Shown: positions 1 to 4,393 of the stretch, in pieces
Layout: every line of letters starts with the position of its first letter
Position numbering within the stretch: position 1 is the stretch's first letter
Source of the DNA: CAUZEB01 sp963578655
GTDB taxonomy: Bacteria; Chloroflexota; Dehalococcoidia; Lucifugimonadales; CAUZEB01
Length of the DNA: 6,155 nucleotides
Direction of reading: 5' to 3'
NCBI GenBank assembly: GCA_963578655.1
Contig: CAUZEB010000113.1
Location: 1 to 6,155 of the forward strand
The notes under the pieces: generated by a model
Databases searched by the model: none
What the model was told of the DNA's origin: nothing
What the model saw: the letters and a program-made list of their open reading frames with translations, nothing else
Position numbers and translations under genes: made by a program

Positions 1-518
1 ATACCGGCTATATCCTGAGAGTTTGATATTCTCCATTGCCCGTGACCGTCATATCCCAGCGTGGCCGTTTTTACTATCCAGGGTAGTTCTAGCTGAACCA
101 TACCTAATTCCGCAGGGTTTTCTATAACAGTGTATTTCGTTACAGGGATGTGGTTTTCTGTTAGGAAATGTTTTTCTTTGGTTCTATCTTGAGCAAGTCC
201 TAAACTTTTGCTTCCTGGTCTGACTCTGATTAGCTTTTCCAGACCGTCCGTTAAGGTCACAGGGATATTTTCCCATTCCAAAGAAGCGCAGTCAGATACA
301 TCTGCGAAATTTTTTAAAGTGTCTGGGTGATCAAAAGGTGCGTCGAATGCCACACTAGCAAATCTCTTTGCTGGTGCATTTGGTGATGGGTCCCAAACTG
401 ATACCTTGTAACCAAAACGTAAAGCAGCTTCAGCGAAAAAGCCTCCAATTTGACCGCCCCCTAGCATTCCCAGGGTGCTACCTAAAGGAATTACCAAATT
501 TCGGTCTTCAATTTTCAA
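1..518 (-). CDS. purK: PurK, N5-carboxyaminoimidazole ribonucleotide synthase (N-terminal 172 codons, runs off left edge)
   Basis: Cytoplasmic ATP-grasp enzyme that carboxylates aminoimidazole ribonucleotide (AIR) with bicarbonate and ATP to give N5-CAIR, the substrate of PurE. Translating the minus strand gives a glycine-rich GGGQIG motif at residues 20-25, a following DPSPNAPA segment, the EWENIP segment that corresponds to the family's E-x-E-N, and PWIVKT followed by GYDGHGQW, the start of the ATP-grasp loop. Family members usually have Arg or Lys where this one has His in GYDGHGQ. The reading frame lacks an upstream ATG or GTG; the best start is TTG at 518-516. It overlaps the purE stop as TTGA (4 bases) and has a GGGG-rich Shine-Dalgarno-like stretch at 525-528, 6 bases upstream. 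A second in-frame TTG lies at 497. The C-terminal ATP-grasp and PurK C-terminal domains lie outside the window. The family assignment is firm; the exact start is inferred. Confidence 0.95.
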   Translation of the reverse strand, partial: MKIEDRNLVIPLGSTLGMLGGGQIGGFFAEAALRFGYKVSVWDPSPNAPAKRFASVAFDAPFDHPDTLKNFADVSDCASLEWENIPVTLTDGLEKLIRVRPGSKSLGLAQDRTKEKHFLTENHIPVTKYTVIENPAELGMVQLELPWIVKTATLGYDGHGQWRISNSQDIAG

Positions 519-1027
519 ATTGCACCCCGTGATTCTGGAGTTAACAATACGGTTTCGGTCAGGGTGTTTCGCCAATTTCTCAATCTAGTTTTTAAGCCTT
601 CGTCTTGAATAGCGAGTATTTCGGCGGCTAAAATCGCAGCATTTTCCGCACCTCCGATCGCAACTGTGGCCACTGGAACACCTCTTGGCATTTGCACTAT
701 GGAAAGTAGTGAATCCATGCCTTTAAGGTGCTCTAAGGGTACTGGGACTCCAATTATAGGGAGGATTGTTTTGGCAGCAAGCATACCGGGCAAATGTGCA
801 GCTCCGCCCGCCCCAGCTATGATTACCTTTAGTCCTCTATCCTCAGCCTTTTCGGCATATTCAAATAACCAGTCGGGAGTTCGGTGAGCGGATACAAGTC
901 TGAGTTCGCTCTCCACCTCAAGATGGTCCAATAGATCAACAGATTTTCTCAAAATTGGGAAATCAGAAGTACTACCGCCAACTATACCCACTAAAGGATT
1001 CCCTTTCTTCCTAGTATTTATAGGCAT
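515..1027 (-). CDS. purE: PurE, class I N5-CAIR mutase
   Basis: Converts N5-CAIR to 4-carboxy-AIR in de novo purine synthesis; class I enzymes are cytoplasmic octamers. At 170 residues it has the usual length. The class I active-site signatures are all present: GGSTSD (residues 17-22), SAHRTP (46-51, with His48), AGAGGAAHLPGM (71-82) and SIVQMPRGVPVATVAIG (109-125). The start is ATG at 1027, supported by a strong AAGGAG ribosome binding site at 1034-1039 with 6-base spacing. The gene is first in a minus-strand operon with purK, whose TTG start overlaps the purE stop codon, which suggests translational coupling. Nothing looks damaged. Confidence 0.98.
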   Translation of the reverse strand: MPINTRKKGNPLVGIVGGSTSDFPILRKSVDLLDHLEVESELRLVSAHRTPDWLFEYAEKAEDRGLKVIIAGAGGAAHLPGMLAAKTILPIIGVPVPLEHLKGMDSLLSIVQMPRGVPVATVAIGGAENAAILAAEILAIQDEGLKTRLRNWRNTLTETVLLTPESRGAI

Positions 1028-1108
1028 ACCAATCTCCTTGTTGCTGTGAATTCCATATCAGAAACGATACGAAAACAGTTTAAATCCCCTTCCTTGATGA
1101 AGCAATAA

Positions 1109-1136
1109 ATTATGCTTGGCCATGTTTATTGAGCAA
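1109..1136 (-). promoter_or_regulatory. candidate purEK promoter
   Basis: Read on the minus strand there is CATAAT (1114-1109, 5 of 6 matches to the -10 consensus), preceded after 16 bases by TTGCTC (1136-1131, 3 of 6 matches to -35). It sits about 80 bases upstream of the purE start, inside the short gap after the small lipoprotein gene. The alternative is read-through from that gene's promoter, because no terminator hairpin is evident between the two. Confidence 0.3.
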
Positions 1137-1151
1137 TCGAATCTAAAATGC

Positions 1152-1355
1152 TTAACTTTTCAACCCAACTCTAGCCTCTACGGTGGCGTCTATATCCGGT
1201 GTATCGGTCGGCACCAAAGTCGCAACTTCCGCTGGTATCTCTACGGCTGCGGTGGAGGATATATCTGGGATTGGCTCAGTCCGCGCGGCACAACTTACCA
1301 ACAGAATCGTACATACTGTAACCATTAGCAGTATCAGATTAGATCTTAGCTTCAT
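1152..1355 (-). CDS. very short lipoprotein with DIDATVEARV segment
   Basis: A 67-residue protein of unknown function. It has a positively charged start (MKLRS), a hydrophobic stretch at about residues 6-20 and a clean lipobox LVSC with the lipidated cysteine at residue 22, so it should be exported and anchored by lipid. The mature part is only about 45 residues, Pro/Thr/Glu-rich, and ends DIDATVEARVGLKS. The D-x-D-A-T-V-x-A-R-V segment also occurs just after the lipobox cysteine of the larger lipoprotein at 2048-2896, where a long C-terminal domain follows. This gene may therefore be the truncated N-terminus of a similar lipoprotein; I see no continuation in any frame before purE. Its own ATG has no usable ribosome binding site at normal spacing, but a five-codon leader overlaps it. 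An extended -10 promoter lies upstream. Real coding is supported by the lipobox and motif; function is unknown. Confidence 0.65.
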   Translation of the reverse strand: MKLRSNLILLMVTVCTILLVSCAARTEPIPDISSTAAVEIPAEVATLVPTDTPDIDATVEARVGLKS

Positions 1356-1369
1356 ATCCGATATTCCAT
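1352..1369 (-). other. possible five-codon leader (MEYRI) overlapping the lipoprotein start
   Basis: On the minus strand an ATG at 1369 is preceded by CGGAG (1378-1374) with 4-base spacing, encodes M-E-Y-R-I and stops at TGA 1354-1352. That TGA overlaps the lipoprotein ATG (1355-1353) as ATGA. This would allow re-initiation at the lipoprotein start, which otherwise lacks a Shine-Dalgarno sequence. Such a short ORF can arise by chance. Confidence 0.3.
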
Positions 1370-1397
1370 GAAACTCCGAGTCGGTAACCGTGAATCC

Positions 1398-1427
1398 ATT
1401 ATATCAGGGCTAGAAAAAGTGTGTACA
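1398..1427 (-). promoter_or_regulatory. extended -10 promoter for the short lipoprotein
   Basis: Read on the minus strand, TGATATAAT (1406-1398) is an extended -10 (TG-n-TATAAT) with a perfect hexamer. TGTACA at 1427-1422 is a 4 of 6 match to -35, with an 18-base spacer. Transcription would start near 1391, giving a leader of about 36 bases that includes the CGGAG site and the mini-ORF. Confidence 0.55.
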
Positions 1428-1656
1428 CAGTCTAGGCGTGATAGCTCAAAGGTGGAGCCTTTTGCTCCTCTGCTTGCAAAACAAGGAGTCTCTCACGTAG
1501 TCGTAGATGAATCTACTATTATTAACCACTCGAAACCCTTCATATCACGCTGTAACCTGCGAAACTGTGGTACAAATGCCAATAAACGAGTTAAAACGAA
1601 GGGAGACCATATAGTAGGTAAAGACTTTTAACACCTGTATAGGCGTATATAATCGG
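1428..1656. other. non-coding stretch, no gene supported
   Basis: An open frame on the plus strand covers 1368-1631, but it has no ribosome binding site, no recognisable domain or signal peptide, and it overlaps the minus-strand promoter above. I regard it as chance. No RNA gene was seen in this stretch. Confidence 0.5.
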
Positions 1657-1704
1657 TGGCGCGCCTGAAGAGATTCTAACCCCCAACCCCCGGTTCCGAA
1701 GACC
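1657..1704 (-). pseudogene. 3' half of a tRNA-Arg(TCG) gene, likely attachment-site remnant
   Basis: Read on the minus strand, the sequence fits the 3' half of a tRNA position by position. Starting from the 3' end there is CCA (1659-1657), discriminator G73, a 7-base acceptor strand CAGGCGC, a 5-base T stem with a 7-base loop TTAGAAT (canonical TTCGAAT), a 5-base variable loop and the loop CTTCGGA. That loop carries anticodon TCG (1699-1697, Arg) after the invariant T33. Only the inner three anticodon-stem pairs (positions 29-31 with 39-41) form. Upstream there is no D arm and no GCGCCTG to pair with the acceptor strand. C56 of the T loop, normally near-invariant, is A. A 3'-half tRNA copy that loses homology in the anticodon stem is what integrases using tRNA genes leave behind. 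It is not a functional tRNA. Confidence 0.7.
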
Positions 1705-2034
1705 CTCTCGTATTAATTTCCACTGTATTCTGATGATCGCCATTATACAGTCTCTACGTCTACATTACGCCGAAGAGTTGAAGAGTTACATTGTGACAGA
1801 TATCGGCATATATCACCGCACAAGTCTCATAACTGTCCTAACAATGACGTTTTCAATTATGTTTTCTCTTACAGCCTTACGCATCAACAGATAATAGTAG
1901 GTAAATGCATTAGAGATAATGGTTGGTGATTGTGTGGAGATATTGGAGATGTCTTAGAGCATGTGTTAATAGGTGATGGATACCCGAGACAGACCTTTGA
2001 AACAAAAAAGGCTTCTTTACTTGACACACTGACT
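1705..2034. other. non-coding stretch, no gene supported
   Basis: Stops interrupt all frames at short intervals. The longest plus-strand frame (TTG at 1930, running into the lipoprotein gene in another phase) has no ribosome binding site and no family resemblance. A tandem GAAGAGTT doublet near 1773-1788 is the only local repeat noticed. Confidence 0.45.
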
Positions 2035-2090
2035 TATAATCGAACAAATGGATTCTATAATAAGACACATGAGGCTAATGTTATTCGTAC
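2020..2090 (+). repeat. repeat copy A: promoter and start of the lipoprotein gene
   Basis: This stretch recurs at about 3014-3085. From TATAAT to CGTAC the two align without gaps for 56 bases (2035-2090 against 3030-3085) with 42 identities by manual count, and the similarity continues upstream through CTTG-x-CACACT. Copy A is the intact one. Confidence 0.75.
2035..2040 (+). promoter_or_regulatory. TATAAT -10 element placed for a leaderless mRNA
   Basis: A perfect TATAAT lies 7 bases before the ATG at 2048, so transcription should begin at or next to the start codon. No Shine-Dalgarno sequence precedes the ATG. The -35 region at the right distance (around 2012-2018) is poor, and the nearby TTGACA at 2021-2026 is only 8 bases away and cannot serve. 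The same TATAAT-N7-ATG arrangement repeats 21 bases later (2056-2061 and ATG 2069), so either in-frame ATG could be the leaderless start. Confidence 0.45.
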
Positions 2091-2896
2091 TCGTCGCTCT
2101 TGTTGGTACAGCTTGTACCGATAACAAAGCATTGCCTGATTTAGACGCTACAGTAAAAGCTAGAGTTGCAACAACGATTGCAGCTAAAGCTCCCTCTCGT
2201 GTATCTGCAAAATTATCTGAGCCGATTCCTTCAGAAGAGTACATTGAAATTGTTTTCACTCCCAGCACATACAAGAGAATCAATTCATTGAAGGAGACGG
2301 TGACTAACATACTGGTAGAATTCCTAATAACAAATGCTCATCCAACTAAGGCCATTGATATAAATCGTGTAGGTTGGGAGTTCGGTAAGCAGTCGGTCAA
2401 TTATTCTGGCTATGGAGTACAACGGCATCAAATTAACCCATGTATTGTCCCAGGTGAAACCGTTAGGGTACGCTTTAATAGTAAGGTTGATGCTACGTCT
2501 TATGGTGTGGATGATTTTAAATATCAGCAGGTGCGTTCCAGTTGGTGTGAACCCCTGATAGGCATAGATGAATCTCTATTGGAAGAGGTGTCCGTAGATA
2601 TTACAAGGGACGATGGCATGTTTACAGTAGCAATCACAAATGATTCGCTAACATATATTGGTTGGACAGGGGAACTATTACGTAAAGATGTCGAGGGAAA
2701 TATAATCACCAAGACACCCTTTATTCTTCCATCCGTTCCCTGTATTAAACCTGGCGGAAGGACGACTTTTGATGCTAAATCATCTCTCGACTTCTTTGGT
2801 AAAGAGTATGAACCTGATAATTTAAATACTATTTACTCAGGTATGATGTTAGTTGAACCAGAGTTTAGGACCATAGAACTCTATAAATGTAATTAA
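2048..2896 (+). CDS. two-domain lipoprotein of unknown function
   Basis: A 282-residue exported lipoprotein. Hydrophobic residues 10-22 end in GTAC, a slightly atypical lipobox (Gly at -3) with the lipidated Cys at 23. Next comes DLDATVKARV (31-40), the segment shared with the short lipoprotein at 1152-1355, then a linker to about 60. The rest reads as two related beta-rich domains: residues about 85-145, with ITNAHPT and NPCIVPGETVRVRF, and about 180-245, with ITNDSLT and VPCIKPGGRTTFDA. The P-C-I-x-P-G motifs fall exactly 100 residues apart (Cys132 and Cys232); Cys167 and Cys281 are the other mature cysteines. The layout recalls FxLYD-type or similar extracytoplasmic beta-sandwich repeats, but I cannot name the family. 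The annotated ATG at 2048 has no ribosome binding site; ATG 2069 (residue 8, MRLMLF...) would give a neater signal peptide. It ends in tandem TAA stops. Confidence 0.85.
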   Translation: MDSIIRHMRLMLFVLVALVGTACTDNKALPDLDATVKARVATTIAAKAPSRVSAKLSEPIPSEEYIEIVFTPSTYKRINSLKETVTNILVEFLITNAHPTKAIDINRVGWEFGKQSVNYSGYGVQRHQINPCIVPGETVRVRFNSKVDATSYGVDDFKYQQVRSSWCEPLIGIDESLLEEVSVDITRDDGMFTVAITNDSLTYIGWTGELLRKDVEGNIITKTPFILPSVPCIKPGGRTTFDAKSSLDFFGKEYEPDNLNTIYSGMMLVEPEFRTIELYKCN

Positions 2897-2906
2897 TAAA
2901 GACGAT

Positions 2907-2922
2907 CACGGCAATAGCTGTG
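2907..2922 (+). terminator. weak hairpin after the lipoprotein gene
   Basis: CACGGC - AATA - GCTGTG forms a 6-pair stem (one G-U) with a 4-base loop, starting 10 bases after the stop codon. No U-tract follows directly, so it is a poor intrinsic terminator and may only stabilise the 3' end. Confidence 0.25.
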
Positions 2923-3013
2923 TAGATCATTCTAAATTTATATAAAGAAGGCGTCCTAAGATTAACGGAGATTTCAGATATCCCTTGGTTAGGTGGGTTT
3001 AACTGCCTACTAC

Positions 3014-3109
3014 TTGTCACACTCTACCTTATAATAGAACAAAGGCCTTCTACAATAAGCTGCTCAGGTCTAATGTTACTCGTACCTATGGCCTTTTCTG
3101 ATACAAGAT
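3014..3109 (+). pseudogene. repeat copy B: decayed promoter and signal-peptide start of a second lipoprotein copy
   Basis: Diverged copy of 2020-2090 and a little beyond. TATAAT (3030-3035) and the following GAACAAA are kept, but the start ATG is AGG (3043-3045). The frame reads R-P-S-T-I-S-C-S-G-L-M-L-L-V-P-M and stops at TAA shortly after 3105. The segment L-M-L-(F/L)-V of the parent signal peptide is still visible. No trace of the lipoprotein body follows, so the copy is truncated as well as mutated. The retained TATAAT may be a fossil rather than an active promoter. Confidence 0.6.
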
Positions 3110-3346
3110 AATATTATTAATAAGCTGAATCGGACTTAAAGATCCATTAGAAATATATTCACTTTCCTCTATTTAGATAAAAGTTTCACCAGCCTAAATA
3201 ATTTGAGCAATACAAATTTGCATGACATGTGCATCACCACATTCTCTTTTTTGCCACTGTGAGGTCATCAAAAATAGGAAAATAAAACTAATACACTTAT
3301 TATTCCGACAGCAGATCATTTCATTGTATATTTATTTGGTAAGCAA
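3110..3346. other. AT-rich non-coding stretch, no gene supported
   Basis: Short frames only. The longest noticed on the plus strand begins at ATG 3222 and ends at 3356 (44 residues), with no ribosome binding site and no recognisable features. No RNA gene was identified. Confidence 0.5.
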
Positions 3347-3367
3347 TAATGATTAAATGAATCATTA
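3347..3367 (+). promoter_or_regulatory. operator-like palindrome upstream of the SDR gene
   Basis: A perfect inverted repeat: TAATGATT, spacer AAATG, AATCATTA. It has 8-base arms and a 21-base span, the size and symmetry typical of a dimeric helix-turn-helix regulator site. It covers the -35 region of the promoter at 3378-3386 and ends 50 bases before the start codon, so binding there would be expected to block transcription. No regulator gene is visible in the window. AT-rich sequence makes chance palindromes more likely. Confidence 0.4.
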
Positions 3368-3377
3368 CATTTCAGTT

Positions 3378-3386
3378 TGTTAGAAT
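3378..3386 (+). promoter_or_regulatory. extended -10 promoter of the SDR gene
   Basis: TGTTAGAAT is an extended -10: TG-n followed by TAGAAT (5 of 6). The -35 region is weak (ATGAAT at 3357-3362, 3 of 6, spacer 18) and lies inside the palindrome. Transcription would start near 3393, leaving a leader of about 25 bases that contains the GGAGGA site at 3405-3410. Confidence 0.5.
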
Positions 3387-3417
3387 AAATTCTTGAAGAT
3401 TAATGGAGGACTGAGAA

Positions 3418-4167
3418 ATGAAATTGAAAGATAAAGTTGCGATAATTACAGGTGCATCCCGCGGTCAAGGTGCTGCTGAAGCCAGGCTTTTCGCAAAAGA
3501 AGGAGCGTCGGTCATTATCGGTGATATATTAGACGATGAAGGGGAAAAAGTTGCACGTGAGATAAAAGAAAACGGAGGGTCCGCATTATATGTTAGGTTA
3601 GATGTCCGAAATGAAAATGACTGGAATGCCGCAGTGAGAGTTGCAGTTAGAACATTCGGCAGATTGAATATATTAGTTAACAACGCAGCAATTCTCACGT
3701 TGAGCACTATAGAAGAAACTACAAAAGAAGAGTGGGATAATGTCATGGATATCAATATGTGGGGAATCATGTTAGGAACTAAAACTGTTTTACCTGAAAT
3801 GCGCAAAACAGGTGGTGGATCTATAGTAAATATTGCTTCATTATCGGCTATAAGTGTGCAGCCATGGGCTGCTGCTTATCACGCATCTAAAGGAGCAGTA
3901 AGAATCCATACAAAAGAAGCAGCCTTAGAATTTGCTAAAGACAACATAAGGGTCAATTCCATTAATCCTGGAGCCATTGATACAGACATGATCAGGAATG
4001 CATACGGCATTGAACGCCAAGCTGAATATTTAGATCTAATACCTTTAGGGAGATTGGGGACCCCAGAAGACATAGCAAAAGCGGTCGTGTTTTTTGCCTC
4101 AGATGACTCAAGTTATATTACGGGCTCTGAACTTACTATCGATGGCGGTAGATTGATCAAATCATAA
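3418..4167 (+). CDS. classical short-chain dehydrogenase/reductase (SDR), probably NAD-dependent
   Basis: Cytoplasmic oxidoreductase of 249 residues, the usual length for classical SDRs. Visible motifs: cofactor-binding TGASRGQG (11-18); Asp36 after beta-strand 2 (IIGDIL), which favours NAD(H) over NADP(H); LDV with Asp62; NNAA (88-91, normally NNAG); Asn113 in DINMWG; catalytic Ser141; and Tyr154/Lys158 in YHASK. NPGAIDTDM (183-191) and the C-terminal SSYITGSELTIDGG complete the fold, so the Asn-Ser-Tyr-Lys tetrad is intact. Overall wording resembles the 3alpha/20beta-hydroxysteroid dehydrogenase group, but SDR substrates cannot be read from sequence: secondary alcohols, sugars or steroids are all possible. 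The start is ATG 3418, with GGAGGA 7 bases upstream. It stands alone, converging with the integrase relic and the helicase, so no pathway is implied by neighbours. A palindrome over the promoter suggests repression by an unknown regulator. Confidence 0.95.
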   Translation: MKLKDKVAIITGASRGQGAAEARLFAKEGASVIIGDILDDEGEKVAREIKENGGSALYVRLDVRNENDWNAAVRVAVRTFGRLNILVNNAAILTLSTIEETTKEEWDNVMDINMWGIMLGTKTVLPEMRKTGGGSIVNIASLSAISVQPWAAAYHASKGAVRIHTKEAALEFAKDNIRVNSINPGAIDTDMIRNAYGIERQAEYLDLIPLGRLGTPEDIAKAVVFFASDDSSYITGSELTIDGGRLIKS

Positions 4168-4393
4168 CCCTTGGAACGCATGCTGAAACAGAAGAAAATG
4201 GTGCAATTCTAAAAAAGACGATGCAAACGCCTGTAAACTCGTTGAAATAGTGGGAGACTATGGGGTTCTGTATTCTTTCATCGACAAGGATCTCGTTAGC
4301 GTTAACTCCTATCTCATGCATAAGACTACCTGCTGTATGCCCTAGGTCGTGGAGCCTTATATCCCTATCGATTCTTGTGATTTTTTGAGGTTT
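4157..4393 (-). pseudogene. relic of a tyrosine recombinase (phage-type integrase) C-terminus
   Basis: An open frame running from 4519 to 4157 contains, at its residues 53-77, DIRLHDLGHTAGSLMHEIGV and NANEI. This is a close match to the box II region of tyrosine recombinases (typically RLHDLRHTAGSLM-x-x-x-G). The catalytic Arg of H-x-x-R is Gly (codon GGG at 4342-4340). Further on, the expected L-G-H motif and nucleophilic Tyr are not recognisable: ERIQNPIVS and HYFNEF occupy that place, with Phe95 (4237-4235) in the Tyr position if a two-residue insertion is allowed. There is no N-terminal SAM-like domain or box I Arg upstream, where the frame instead overlaps the tail of the helicase gene. 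It is therefore a dead fragment; the last residues overlap the SDR stop and are probably meaningless. Similarity likely covers only about 4229-4393. Confidence 0.7.

Noticed and set aside
1368..1631. 87-residue open frame on the plus strand
   Set aside because: No ribosome binding site, no recognisable domain, and it overlaps the promoter and leader of the minus-strand lipoprotein.
1657..1760. Complete tRNA-Arg gene
   Set aside because: The bases to the right lack a D arm and any sequence to pair with the acceptor strand, the outer anticodon-stem pairs fail, and T-loop C56 is mutated.
2021..2040. TTGACA and TATAAT as a classical promoter pair
   Set aside because: The two hexamers are only 8 bases apart, too close for a sigma-70-type promoter; only the -10 is kept as a candidate.
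1930..2124. 64-residue plus-strand frame starting at TTG, running into the lipoprotein gene
   Set aside because: No ribosome binding site or family resemblance, and its end lies out of phase inside a better-supported gene.
3222..3356. 44-residue plus-strand frame in the gap before the SDR gene
   Set aside because: No ribosome binding site, AT-rich random-looking composition, and it runs into the palindrome and promoter region.
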